From: a virus
Strand: one strand, 5' to 3'
DNA: 38,740 nucleotides
IMG/VR virus record: IMGVR_UViG_3300021375_001524
Location: 1 to 38,740 of that record
In this document: one piece after another, positions 15,672 to 23,473 of the stretch
Numbering within the stretch: the first letter of the stretch is position 1
Layout: each line of letters opens with the position of its first letter
Program-made: the position numbers and the translations under genes
The notes under the pieces: generated by a model
Told to the model about the DNA's origin: nothing
What the model saw: the letters and a program-made list of their open reading frames with translations, nothing else
The model's database searches: none

Positions 15672-16124
15672 TTAATATCCTCCGTTAAGTTGTCTTTGCA
15701 TCTCTTTCAAGTCATATTTTAATTGAACGATTGAATCATTCAACTTATAATAACTTTGTTCCATTGCTCGTAGTTCAGCTTCACTTGCCAGTTTATACTG
15801 ACCATCTCTTAGTGATTCTGCTAATACTTGTATTCTAGCAATCTGTGTAGCAAAGTTAGTCATCTCAAGTAGCATCTCTTCTCGTCCTTGCTTATACAAC
15901 TCATTAACAGCCTTTAAACGAATGTCTAGTTTTTCTACTTCACTATTCATCATTGTGTCTAACGATTGATAATTGTTTCCAGTTGACATTTGCAAACTTG
16001 CAATATGCTTTTCATTTGTTTCTATTGTGTTCTGCAATCCAGTTACATATTGTAACCCTCCATACAACGAAGCCACTACGGCTGCTATCGCTGGTATAAT
16101 TGCTAAGTATTTTATTATTCCCAT
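15672..16124 (-). CDS. membrane-anchored coiled-coil protein, 150 aa
   Basis: One N-terminal transmembrane segment (IIKYLAIIPAIAAVVASLYGG, residues 3-23) is followed by a long helical coiled-coil region to the C-terminus. It repeats the architecture of the 169-aa protein two genes downstream, without clear sequence identity, suggesting partners or distant relatives. It starts 11 nt after the Cys-rich repeat protein gene in the late envelope unit. Confidence 0.65.
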   Translation of the reverse strand: MGIIKYLAIIPAIAAVVASLYGGLQYVTGLQNTIETNEKHIASLQMSTGNNYQSLDTMMNSEVEKLDIRLKAVNELYKQGREEMLLEMTNFATQIARIQVLAESLRDGQYKLASEAELRAMEQSYYKLNDSIVQLKYDLKEMQRQLNGGY

Positions 16125-16135
16125 ATTATGGCTCC

Positions 16136-18547
16136 TTAATCCATTCCCTCATACTGCATGTCAACCATCTTCTTGTGAAGTAGCTCACTTGCTAGTCCGT
16201 TCCTTAAACCTCGCAAATTCTCTGGAACTTTTTTATCTTTGTAAATTTCATCTTGATTATAAAAATCTACTCCTGGTATTGCTACTTGTCCATAAGCATT
16301 AAATCCAGGAACATAGTTAATTAAGGCAGCAATGATTTGTTGTAAGGCTTGTTGAGCCTCTAGTGTTTGTGCTTTGCCCATATCTTCTGCTAACTTATTT
16401 AACTTATCTTTAATAATTTCTTTCATCTTTTCTTTCTTTGCTTTTTCTTTTTGTGCCTTTGTTAGTTTTTTAATATTCTTTTTCTTTACAACTGGTTTCT
16501 CTTCTGTAGTTTCGTCTTCAGCAGCTTCTTCTTCTGTAGTTTCGTCTTCAGCAGCTTCTTCTTCAGTGCTTTCCTCTTCGCTTGATTCTTCCTCAGTAGC
16601 TTCTTCTTCGGTAGACTCTTCTTCTGTGCTTTCTTCTTCAGTAGTTTCATCTTCTGTACTTTCATCTTCTGTGTTTTCCTCTACTGTTTCCTCGGTATCT
16701 CCTTCAGTATCCTCAGTGGAACTATCTTCTTGTGATGATTCTGAGTCGTTACTATCCTCATCTGGTCCGTCATTATCCACTGACTGTTCCACATCACTAC
16801 TGGGCTCTTCTTCTTGGGATTCATTTGGCATCTCCATTTCTGGTTCTGGTTCGACATCAATCGATAATTCTAATTCAATCTGTGCTTCTACTTCAGCTTC
16901 AATTTGTTGTACTTCAGGAGCAAGATCTGTTTCTAATACTGGTGCTACTATAACTGGTGCGTCTATTACTACAATTTCTGTTGGAATAACTACTACCTCA
17001 ATTGGTTCTGGTTCGGGTGCTGATGGCTGTGGTAGTATAATTACATCTGGCATACGAGCTGGCGGTAATGATATAATATTATCAACAACACTATCACCGG
17101 TGCCGGGTATTCCAATGTCGCCTACTTCTGGTACATCTACAACTGGTGCTTGATATCCTTGACACAAGCTATCATATTGCGGGTTATACAAACATTGTTG
17201 ATTAAAGTATGCCTCGCTATAGCCAGTACACTGACTGCTATACAATGTATTAACTTCACACTGTGCTTCAAAGTGCCCGGTACAACTTGCATCATATAAA
17301 GGATCAGCAGTACATTGTTGATTTAGATATGCTTCTGCGTAACCTGTACATCCACTATCATATAATGGATTAGCAGTACATTGTTGAGTGTAGTATGCTT
17401 CAGCATACCCTGTACATCCACTATCGTATAATGGATCTGCACTACACTGATAATTATAGTAAGCAGTTTCATAACCTGTACATCCACTATCATATAATGG
17501 ATTAGCAGTACATTGTTGAGTGTAGTATGCTTCGGCATATCCTGTACATCCACTATCATAGAGTGGGTCTGCACTACATTGTTGATTGTAATATGCTGTT
17601 GCATAGCCACTACATCCACTATCATATAATGGATCCGCACTACACTGTTGATTGTAATAAGCTGTCGCATATCCTGGACAGCCACTGTCGTATGTAGCAT
17701 CAGCAGAACAGGCTGTGTTGTATTCGTATGTTGCTAATGCGTCTGCATAGCCTGGGCAACTAGAATCATATAATGCTGTGTCATTGCATGGGTTTGCTCT
17801 GTAAGTAAACCAAGTTTTCATATCTTTTATAATAGGACCATAGTATCCATCCCAATTACCTTTGTCGTATCCTGTTATTCTAAACCTTACATCACCCACA
17901 CTATTTGGTGTGCGTATTGTTCCTGCATTTGTTGTGTGATTGTATATTTCTATATTATCTTCGTGTATCTGCCAATAGGTTGATCCTTCTTGGACTTCGT
18001 TACTACTGTGAGCGTTACTTGATGTCCATTCATACCATGTGTCCATGGTCCATGTTTTAGTTTCAACTACATTGCCACTACTATCTGTGACTTCTACGAC
18101 CACAACTAATTCGTCCCACGAAGTATTATCCGTGATTGCGCCTGTGTTTGTATTAACTCTGTTTTCAATATTTGCACTACAAAATTCCCTAGTTCCATTA
18201 CCGTCATCAGTGTTGAAACAATGTATATATTTCCATTCATAGTGAGCTTTGTCTATGCTGACGCCTGTGCCTGCTAATGCTTGATTAATTGCATATGATA
18301 TTGCGAACGTGTTTACACATTCACCAAAACGTATTCCTGTTTCACCTGTGTGGATCATAGCACTAGTTCCACTTGGGCATCCAAATGTTGGACTCGTCAT
18401 TGTTCCATCATCTGGATCAAATGTATAAGGAGTTGTAGTAGTCGGGTTATCTGGTGCTGTAGTATCTGTTGCTAGTACGAAACTAGAGTAAAAACAAAAG
18501 CAAACCAACAATACCAATGCCTTGCATAGCACCTTCAAGTTTGTCAT
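16136..18547 (-). CDS. secreted 803-aa protein with ten Cys-rich 22-residue repeats
   Basis: Domains in order: signal peptide (1-26, ending FVLA); a Cys-containing N-terminal domain (about 45-250); ten tandem repeats of about 22 residues (about 254-470) with consensus CSADPLYDSGCTGYAEAYYNQQ split as C-x8-C-x12; a Pro/Val linker; an extremely acidic Thr/Glu tract (about 610-690); a Lys-rich segment KKKNIKKLTKAQKEKAKKEK; and a helical C-terminus. Two cysteines per repeat suggest a disulfide-braced solenoid outside the cytoplasm. I do not recognise a named family. The start overlaps the preceding gene by 65 nt. It is the centre of a late-promoter unit, so a structural, adhesion or lysis-stage role is inferred. 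Confidence 0.75.
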   Translation of the reverse strand: MTNLKVLCKALVLLVCFCFYSSFVLATDTTAPDNPTTTTPYTFDPDDGTMTSPTFGCPSGTSAMIHTGETGIRFGECVNTFAISYAINQALAGTGVSIDKAHYEWKYIHCFNTDDGNGTREFCSANIENRVNTNTGAITDNTSWDELVVVVEVTDSSGNVVETKTWTMDTWYEWTSSNAHSSNEVQEGSTYWQIHEDNIEIYNHTTNAGTIRTPNSVGDVRFRITGYDKGNWDGYYGPIIKDMKTWFTYRANPCNDTALYDSSCPGYADALATYEYNTACSADATYDSGCPGYATAYYNQQCSADPLYDSGCSGYATAYYNQQCSADPLYDSGCTGYAEAYYTQQCTANPLYDSGCTGYETAYYNYQCSADPLYDSGCTGYAEAYYTQQCTANPLYDSGCTGYAEAYLNQQCTADPLYDASCTGHFEAQCEVNTLYSSQCTGYSEAYFNQQCLYNPQYDSLCQGYQAPVVDVPEVGDIGIPGTGDSVVDNIISLPPARMPDVIILPQPSAPEPEPIEVVVIPTEIVVIDAPVIVAPVLETDLAPEVQQIEAEVEAQIELELSIDVEPEPEMEMPNESQEEEPSSDVEQSVDNDGPDEDSNDSESSQEDSSTEDTEGDTEETVEENTEDESTEDETTEEESTEEESTEEEATEEESSEEESTEEEAAEDETTEEEAAEDETTEEKPVVKKKNIKKLTKAQKEKAKKEKMKEIIKDKLNKLAEDMGKAQTLEAQQALQQIIAALINYVPGFNAYGQVAIPGVDFYNQDEIYKDKKVPENLRGLRNGLASELLHKKMVDMQYEGMD
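16501..16560. repeat. two exact 30-bp tandem copies in the acidic Thr/Glu-coding tract
   Basis: 16501-16530 and 16531-16560 are identical. They encode a Glu/Ala/Thr-rich decapeptide unit (AAEDETTEEE) of the 803-aa protein. Confidence 0.9.
17150..17790. repeat. ten degenerate 66-bp protein-coding repeats (Cys-rich 22-mers)
   Basis: The DNA repeats with a period of 66 bp in frame with the 803-aa protein. The central copies are nearly identical at the protein level (CSADPLYDSGC / CTANPLYDSGC alternating), while the outer ones are diverged. This fits expansion from the middle by recombination. Confidence 0.85.
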
Positions 18548-19031
18548 TCTTTCTAGTCTCCTTCTCTTTGTTTATAGGTTTTAAATCTTTATTAGCATCC
18601 CACTTTTTCTGGGCTTCATCACCAATTTTACCTAAAAACGGACAAGGAGTACCTGCCATTTCCATAGCTCTAAATACTCTGTCGTCTTGACACATCACAC
18701 TTACGGCTGCGACTTTCATACCCATGTCATAGATTGTTTTTGCTATTTTTAGCCTTTCACAATTTAGATCACGGATAGTTGAACCGCCACTAATACCGAG
18801 TATCTGTGTTTGAACTGCACCTGATATGCCAACAGTACATAAATCACTATTACTGCTGTTAATACTAGGTGAAATTGCACTTGGTGGTGGGCTTTTGACT
18901 GTTGTTTTGTTGTCACCTTTTGTTGTGACTGTACTGTTACTAGTACTTTCTGTTACAATAGGATCAGCATATGCAAAGTTGCTTCCTAGTACTAAAAATA
19001 ATAGCGCCAATGTTTGTAATAATACTTTCAT
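18483..19031 (-). CDS. exported protein with signal peptide and C-terminal hydrophobic tail, 182 aa
   Basis: A signal peptide (LLQTLALLFLVLGSNFAYA, cleavage near 22) precedes a Ser/Thr-rich linker, a Cys-containing helical core (LCTVGISGAV ... CQDD ... GTPCPFLG) and a basic stretch. The tail IGIVGLLLFLL is hydrophobic. No family is recognised. It is the first gene after the late motif at 19061-19068, has an AGGAGAA site, and overlaps the 803-aa gene by 65 nt in another frame. Confidence 0.7.
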   Translation of the reverse strand: MKVLLQTLALLFLVLGSNFAYADPIVTESTSNSTVTTKGDNKTTVKSPPPSAISPSINSSNSDLCTVGISGAVQTQILGISGGSTIRDLNCERLKIAKTIYDMGMKVAAVSVMCQDDRVFRAMEMAGTPCPFLGKIGDEAQKKWDANKDLKPINKEKETRKNDKLEGAMQGIGIVGLLLFLL

Positions 19032-19060
19032 TAGTATGCTTCTCCTTAATTAACTACTAC

Positions 19061-19068
19061 TATTTATT
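19061..19068 (-). promoter_or_regulatory. T4-like late promoter motif AATAAATA
   Basis: AATAAATA on the minus strand (19068-19061), with the ATG at 19031. The expected start at about 19055 gives a leader of about 24 nt containing AGGAGA. It lies in a true intergenic gap after the TctC terminator. Confidence 0.65.
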
Positions 19069-19119
19069 ATTTTCAGCAATTTCTTTAACCTATGCTTTAA
19101 TAAAATGCTAGTCATAAGA

Positions 19120-19143
19120 AAAGGGCAACAGGAGCTGCCCTTT
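19120..19143 (-). terminator. rho-independent terminator after tctC-like gene
   Basis: On the minus strand AAAGGGCA and TGCCCTTT form an 8-bp stem around GCTCCTGT, followed by TCTT. It separates the transporter unit from the envelope unit. Confidence 0.85.
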
Positions 19144-19180
19144 AATGTAACCTAAGTTACGTTCCTAAGGTAGTTAGGAC

Positions 19181-20242
19181 TTATTGAGGGATAACATCTT
19201 CTTTAAAGATTGCTGGTTTACCTGTAAACTGCAAGAAGTCAACTAGGTTAGCATATGTATCACGCTCGATTTGGTTACGTAAAATGTCTAGTGCGCCTTT
19301 CATATCGTCGCCGATAATCCAGTCATACTTTCCAGTTTTTACATAAATCTTTGCCATTGACTCTGGGTCTGCTGCCATGGCACGGAATGCCGCAACAAGA
19401 GCCGGAGTGTTTGGGTTGTCTTTTTTAGTCCATAATGCTTTTTGCATTACGTCACGGAAGTTACGAACTAATTCGAATGCGTCCCAGAATTCACCTGAAG
19501 GAGCAACACCCCATTTTTGTTCAAACACTTCGTGGATTGATTGGTTTGGCCAGTTTGGATCTGCATCAATTTCGCCTGTTTCCAAGTTGAATACACCTTG
19601 TGAGAACCATACAGTTGAGTAAGGAGCATCGTTATAATATTTGTTATAAGCTGCTGTTGACTCACGTGTTACATTAAGCTCACCACGTTGATAAGACAAT
19701 CTACGCTCTCCACCTGACATACCTTTGATGTATTTGTATTGAGTTCTGAAGATTTCTTTACCTGCTTCCATAGTTAAACCTGGTCCACCTTTAAGTAAGA
19801 TGTGTGCCATCATATCTGGATTCATACCTGAACCAGCTGAGAACAAAATCTTATCTGTATATGGATCAATTGACTTTTGGTGACCATTAATAATTGTAAG
19901 GTTCATCATACCAATTGGATCATACTGATAGTAATCATAGTCTACATCATCTACTAGATAACTTACACCATTACCACCATGTGATACCATAACCGTCTTG
20001 TCGTCTGACTGTAAATCATTATGGAATTTATTAAATCCAGGAATGTCGTTTGCACCTGGAATGTTTACGATCTTGATCTTTTCACCTAAGTGCTTCTCAA
20101 GTTCTTTTGCTACAATCGATGTCCACACAGATGTTCCTGAGCCAGGCTTCTGTGGTACAATGAAAGTATATTCTGCCCATGCTGGAACAGAGAATGACAT
20201 TGCTACTGCAACTGCCAAAAATGTTTTCATTAACTTATTCAT
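19181..20242 (-). CDS. TctC-like periplasmic solute-binding protein (tripartite tricarboxylate transporter)
   Basis: The 353-residue protein has a clean signal peptide (1-23, ending VPAWA). Its mature start EYTFIVPQKPGSGTSVWTSIVAKELEKHLG is the TctC/Bug-type opening, where the loop after the first strand binds the carboxylate ligand. A KIVNIPGANDIPGFNKFH segment corresponds to the family's second strand region. Such proteins deliver carboxylates to the TctA/TctB membrane complex. The gene follows the TctA-like gene by 9 nt and ends before a strong terminator. It is somewhat longer than usual (about 300-330). The substrate cannot be read; marine versions bind diverse organic acids. Confidence 0.75.
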   Translation of the reverse strand: MNKLMKTFLAVAVAMSFSVPAWAEYTFIVPQKPGSGTSVWTSIVAKELEKHLGEKIKIVNIPGANDIPGFNKFHNDLQSDDKTVMVSHGGNGVSYLVDDVDYDYYQYDPIGMMNLTIINGHQKSIDPYTDKILFSAGSGMNPDMMAHILLKGGPGLTMEAGKEIFRTQYKYIKGMSGGERRLSYQRGELNVTRESTAAYNKYYNDAPYSTVWFSQGVFNLETGEIDADPNWPNQSIHEVFEQKWGVAPSGEFWDAFELVRNFRDVMQKALWTKKDNPNTPALVAAFRAMAADPESMAKIYVKTGKYDWIIGDDMKGALDILRNQIERDTYANLVDFLQFTGKPAIFKEDVIPQ

Positions 20243-20251
20243 ATTTTACTC

Positions 20252-21712
20252 CTATACGAATTCTATTTTTGCTTTGTTAAAAAACAAACCCCAAATTGCA
20301 GCCAAAACTGCCAACACGAGGAATGTTGCGGGTAACCAATTTGTAATCAAATCGATCCATTCATACAATCCTGTAAATTGCAAATAACTTGCTTCAATTC
20401 TTGCACTAAGAATGAAACCAATTAAGAAACTTACACGACTAAACTTACAATACTTTAAGAATACACCAACTACACAACAAATAGCAAACATATAATAGTC
20501 TTCTATAAGTCCTGTGTATTGTGTACACGACCATACCAGCGATGCTAGTATTGGCCAAAAGTAATATCTAAAGGGTATATTTGTAATCCTAACTGCATAC
20601 TTGATAAACAAATATGAGATAGGTAAAATGATAATCAAACTTGCTAGATAACTGCTAAGTAGATGATCAAAAAATACTCCATCTGCGAGAACACTTGGAG
20701 TACCCAACTCCAAGCCAACATACATTAAGAGTCCCATTACAATAACTTCAAACGGTGCACCAGGAATTCCAAACAAAATTGTTGGTACATAGCTAGTAGC
20801 TTTTTGGGCATTGTTGGCACCTTCGCAACCAATTACACCTCTTACACTACCTTTTCCAATTCCTATCTCACCCTTTTCTTCGTCTTTGTTAGCAACTGCA
20901 ACTGTTTGACTATAAGCAAACCAATCTGCAATGTTGCCACCTATACCTGGAATTAATCCAACAAAGCCTCCGATGAAGCCACCTCGTAATCCATCCCATT
21001 TATATTTCCAACTATCTTTTATACCTTGAACTAACTGCGATTTAATCTTTGCAGAATCAAGATATATCTTTTCGGCTTTCATGCGATATGCACTTAGTAA
21101 TTCAGGAAATGCTAACACACCTGCCATTACAGGAATCATTTGTATTCCATCTCCTAAGTAATCCCAACCCATTGTCCAACGAGTAGCCGCAGTTTCGGGA
21201 TCCATACCTATGTGTCCAACCATAAAGCCGGCGATCAATGCAATAATGCCTCGTATCCAATACTTGCTACTAATGAATATTACACATGTCATTGCAAATA
21301 TTAAGAACGCAAACATTTCTTTAACGCCAAAGTACAACACAATTTTAGCGTACCAAGGTAAGAACAGGAATACGAGTAAGCCCCATATTAATCCGTTAAC
21401 CCAACTTGTGCTAATTGCGGCACTTAATGCTCTAGCTGCCTCGCCTCTGCGACTCATAGGAAAACCATCAATCATTGTAGCGGCGGCACCTCCAGCACCT
21501 GGAACGTTCATAACTACACCACAGAAGCTATCTCCAATACTACTTGTTACTACAACCGCTGTTGTAAACACCACTAGCATATAAGGATCGTCAAAGTATC
21601 CTACAAATGCATATATGGCTATCAATCCTGTTGTGGCACCAGCAACTGGTACTAGTCCTACAAAGAATCCATATATAACGCCTAGCATTAAAAACATTAA
21701 GTATGCTTCCAT
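20252..21712 (-). CDS. TctA-like permease of a tripartite tricarboxylate transporter
   Basis: At 486 residues with about ten or more membrane spans it matches TctA in size. It carries both family hallmarks: VMNVPGAGGAAATMIDGFPMS followed by RRGEAARALSAA in the N-terminal half, and GLIPGIGGNIADWFAYSQTV in the middle. TctA is the large sodium-coupled permease that works with the binding protein TctC and the small membrane subunit TctB. TctC is next door, but no TctB (about 150 aa, four spans) is recognisable nearby, so a host TctB or a TctB-independent mode is implied. The leader upstream is about 170 nt and GGAG lies 7 nt before the ATG. Confidence 0.9.
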   Translation of the reverse strand: MEAYLMFLMLGVIYGFFVGLVPVAGATTGLIAIYAFVGYFDDPYMLVVFTTAVVVTSSIGDSFCGVVMNVPGAGGAAATMIDGFPMSRRGEAARALSAAISTSWVNGLIWGLLVFLFLPWYAKIVLYFGVKEMFAFLIFAMTCVIFISSKYWIRGIIALIAGFMVGHIGMDPETAATRWTMGWDYLGDGIQMIPVMAGVLAFPELLSAYRMKAEKIYLDSAKIKSQLVQGIKDSWKYKWDGLRGGFIGGFVGLIPGIGGNIADWFAYSQTVAVANKDEEKGEIGIGKGSVRGVIGCEGANNAQKATSYVPTILFGIPGAPFEVIVMGLLMYVGLELGTPSVLADGVFFDHLLSSYLASLIIILPISYLFIKYAVRITNIPFRYYFWPILASLVWSCTQYTGLIEDYYMFAICCVVGVFLKYCKFSRVSFLIGFILSARIEASYLQFTGLYEWIDLITNWLPATFLVLAVLAAIWGLFFNKAKIEFV

Positions 21713-21886
21713 TTTTTATCTCCGATATAGTCTATGAAATTTTGTCAATAAGAATCCGTGCCAAAGACACGATCTTCAACACTCAATAAAACATCTATGT
21801 AATTTGATGAGTTACACCTTGGAACCCTAACACTCGTCTGGGTGTGGTGTATGACAGGAATAATACAGTTCTGTATTATTATAATA
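21713..21886 (-). ncRNA. structured 5' leader upstream of the tctA-like gene
   Basis: From the late motif at 21888-21895 to the ATG at 21712 there are about 170 gene-free bases. On the minus strand they hold three possible hairpins: AATAATACA/TGTATTATT around GAAC (about 21858-21879), TACACC/GGTGTA enclosing an inner ACCC/GGGT (about 21815-21852), and CGTGTC/GGCACG with a 3-nt loop (about 21757-21771). No known riboswitch consensus is recognised. The leader could regulate transporter expression or stability. Confidence 0.4.
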
Positions 21887-22582
21887 TTATTTATCTTTTC
21901 TTAACACAAAGTAGTATCTAGAGCCTTTTTCACCGTCTTCTTGTCTAATATCAACAATACTACAGTTCAATGTTGAAGCACTATTAATAATAAATTGGCT
22001 ATTCCAGTTAAAAAATTCAATCCACTTAGCCTCTGGTGCTTTGTGTTGTATTCCTGGATTTGCTCTAAAGTAAAGTAGCCCACCTGGTGTAGTTAAATTA
22101 ACTGCGTGTTCAAGTTCATTATAAACTTTATCTACAGTGCCAAAGTTGATGCTTCCTAAACAAATAGTAACATCAAATAAGTCTTGGCTACGATAATCTA
22201 GTATACTACTTTGCACATCTGCTTTTGTATTATATGGATCAACTCCAGTTAGGTTACTTATTTTACCTTTGAACTCATTGTATCCGCAACCCAAGTCAAG
22301 TACGCTTCTAGGCTTTAACGCATTAACTTCGTCAATGATAGTTAATCCACTGTACTTGTACTTCTTTGTTTTTGGTTGCCATACTTTACTAAAGTAGTTC
22401 TTTAGTACTGCATAGTCAATGATTGCAGCGAGTTCGTTAATGTCTTTGTGATAAAGATCATTTGTTTTTATACTTACTCCAAACGTTCCATTAATGGCTT
22501 GACTTAGTAATGCATTGTCTCGCATTAGTTGTGGACTAGCCATTAAAAGAGTATTCAGTTCATTTGTTATTTTACTGTTCAA
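21887..22582 (-). CDS. class I SAM-dependent methyltransferase, 231 aa
   Basis: Motif I RSVLDLGCGYNEF (92-104) and a following TGVDPYN with the ribose-binding Asp identify a class I methyltransferase. The later DVTICLGSINFGTVDKV and NLTTPGGLLYFRANPG match motifs IV-VI. The start is TTG at 22582, overlapping the TGA stop of the preceding Lys-rich gene, with AAGGTGG upstream, so translation is probably coupled. The next in-frame ATG (22543) lacks a ribosome site. The substrate is unknown. It is the last gene of the early unit from 23502. Confidence 0.75.
   Translation of the reverse strand: MNSKITNELNTLLMASPQLMRDNALLSQAINGTFGVSIKTNDLYHKDINELAAIIDYAVLKNYFSKVWQPKTKKYKYSGLTIIDEVNALKPRSVLDLGCGYNEFKGKISNLTGVDPYNTKADVQSSILDYRSQDLFDVTICLGSINFGTVDKVYNELEHAVNLTTPGGLLYFRANPGIQHKAPEAKWIEFFNWNSQFIINSASTLNCSIVDIRQEDGEKGSRYYFVLRKDK
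21888..21895 (-). promoter_or_regulatory. late promoter motif GATAAATA upstream of the tctA leader
   Basis: GATAAATA on the minus strand (21895-21888) overlaps the TAA stop of the methyltransferase gene. It is the only promoter-like signal found ahead of TctA. Its long distance to the ATG makes the call moderate. Confidence 0.45.
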
Positions 22583-22860
22583 AACGGTAAGTCCACCTTG
22601 TCCGTTTGTTTTGTTTTCTTTATAGTCTTTGGTTTTTCAGCAGTCAGTTTCTTACTGGTTGCCTTCTTACCTTTAGCCTTAGAAGTCGACGAGCTCACCT
22701 CCGTAATAGCCTTCTTCTTGGTTGTGCTTTTTTTAGACTTTTTACCTTTGCCCGTTAGGTATGCAGGTGTTTTATTTTCACCTCTATACGTTGCAGGGTT
22801 AACACCTTTACCAAAAAACAATTCAGTTAAGGTAGGTAAATCTTTAAGTGATTTCCACAT
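22579..22860 (-). CDS. Lys/Ser/Thr-rich basic protein, 93 aa
   Basis: A short N-terminal head (MWKSLKDLPTLTELFFGKG) is followed by a low-complexity tail dominated by Lys, Ser, Thr and Ala (TGKGKKSKKSTTKKK, KPKTIKKTKQ), like the C-terminal tail of H1-type or HU-extension proteins. It probably binds nucleic acid non-specifically. It follows a small H1-like gene and a cold-shock gene in the same early unit. No family name is certain. Confidence 0.65.
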   Translation of the reverse strand: MWKSLKDLPTLTELFFGKGVNPATYRGENKTPAYLTGKGKKSKKSTTKKKAITEVSSSTSKAKGKKATSKKLTAEKPKTIKKTKQTDKVDLPF

Positions 22861-22872
22861 TTTGGATTCCCC

Positions 22873-23049
22873 TTATAGATTGTTTTTCTTTTCTTGGATC
22901 TCTTTACGTCTTTCTTTTGAAAGTTTTCCAATGTTGCCTAGTGCTTTTCTGGCACGAGCGGCTGAGGCTTTCACGCCTTTATCTTCAAAGTTTTGATGCT
23001 CTGCAAGATATGTTTCGTAGCTTACTACGATTTCATCATGTGTATTCAT
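22873..23049 (-). CDS. small basic helical H1-like phage protein, 58 aa
   Basis: My translation from ATG at 23049 gives a helical protein with an acidic first half (MNTHDEIVVSYETYLAEHQN) and a basic second half (ASAARARKALGNIGKLSKER). The Ala/Arg/Lys pattern RARKAL..I.KL.KERRKEIQE resembles small histone-like proteins found in marine T4-like phages. A nucleoid-binding or DNA-packaging role is plausible but not shown. GGGAGAAAA lies upstream, and the Lys-rich gene starts 12 nt after the stop. Confidence 0.7.
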   Translation of the reverse strand: MNTHDEIVVSYETYLAEHQNFEDKGVKASAARARKALGNIGKLSKERRKEIQEKKNNL

Positions 23050-23068
23050 AATGTTTTCTCCCTTGTTA

Positions 23069-23284
23069 TTATTCGCTAATAGCGACTTTTTTGATATTCA
23101 CAGCGGTAGTTTTACCTCTGTTTTCTCCTATATCGAAAGTAACATTGTCACCCTCTGTTATAGTTTCGATTCCAGCTTCCTGCAATGCAGAAATGTGTAA
23201 AAACACATCACTATCTTGTTCGCTAGTCTCAATAAATCCATATCCTTTACTTGGATTGAACCATTTTATTTTACCTGTAGTCAT
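23069..23284 (-). CDS. cold-shock domain protein (CspA family)
   Basis: This is a full-length, 71-residue single cold-shock domain. GKIKWFNPSKGYGFIE (RNP1) and DVFLHIS (RNP2) are present, as is the closing EGDNVTFDIGENRGKTTAVNI. Cold-shock proteins bind single-stranded RNA/DNA, melt RNA structure and may aid phage translation or replication. It is the second gene behind the consensus promoter at 23474-23502, next to two other small nucleic-acid-binding candidates. The start has AAGGAAA upstream. Confidence 0.92.
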   Translation of the reverse strand: MTTGKIKWFNPSKGYGFIETSEQDSDVFLHISALQEAGIETITEGDNVTFDIGENRGKTTAVNIKKVAISE

Positions 23285-23296
23285 TATTTCCTTTTC

Positions 23297-23431
23297 TTAG
23301 CCAAAGTGCTTTGTTACACTTTTTGGCATCTTTTGTTTAATTGGATTCCATATAGCTGCTTCTGCCTTACCTATTAATTTAGGTCTAGGCACTAGCCATC
23401 CTATTAAAATCCCGAGAATAAAATATCCCAT
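23297..23431 (-). CDS. small single-span membrane peptide, 44 aa
   Basis: Translation from ATG at 23431 (AGGAGAAA upstream) gives a hydrophobic N-terminus (MGYFILGILIGWLVPRPK) followed by a basic, amphipathic tail (NPIKQKMPKSVTKHFG). It is the first gene behind a perfect consensus promoter, so it is likely made early and in quantity. Function is unknown; a membrane-acting early peptide is possible. Confidence 0.65.
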   Translation of the reverse strand: MGYFILGILIGWLVPRPKLIGKAEAAIWNPIKQKMPKSVTKHFG

Positions 23432-23473
23432 TTATTTCTCCTTTTCTTTGCATTTAGTTGCAAATTCTCTATT

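Noticed and set aside
16374-17153. Long plus-strand open frame rich in Ser and Val opposite the acidic tract
   Set aside because: It mirrors the Glu/Thr repeat codons of the 803-aa gene (Glu-rich sense gives Ser-rich antisense), has no ribosome site or promoter, and lies inside a better supported gene.
17323-17700. Second minus-strand frame through the repeats
   Set aside because: Created by the repeat periodicity; no independent start, and the Cys-repeat frame is longer with a signal peptide.
17150-17790. Regular 66-bp repeats that could suggest a CRISPR-like array
   Set aside because: The repeats are in frame, encode a Cys-rich repeat with a signal peptide upstream, and have no unique spacers or cas genes.
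21743-21748. TTGACA on the minus strand ahead of the TctA gene
   Set aside because: No TATAAT-like box at 15-19 bases; the sequence there is the ribosome site region.
21800-21860. TGATGAG and nested stems resembling a hammerhead ribozyme or known riboswitch
   Set aside because: The conserved GAAA and cleavage elements of a hammerhead are missing, and no preQ1, SAM or glutamine riboswitch consensus fits.
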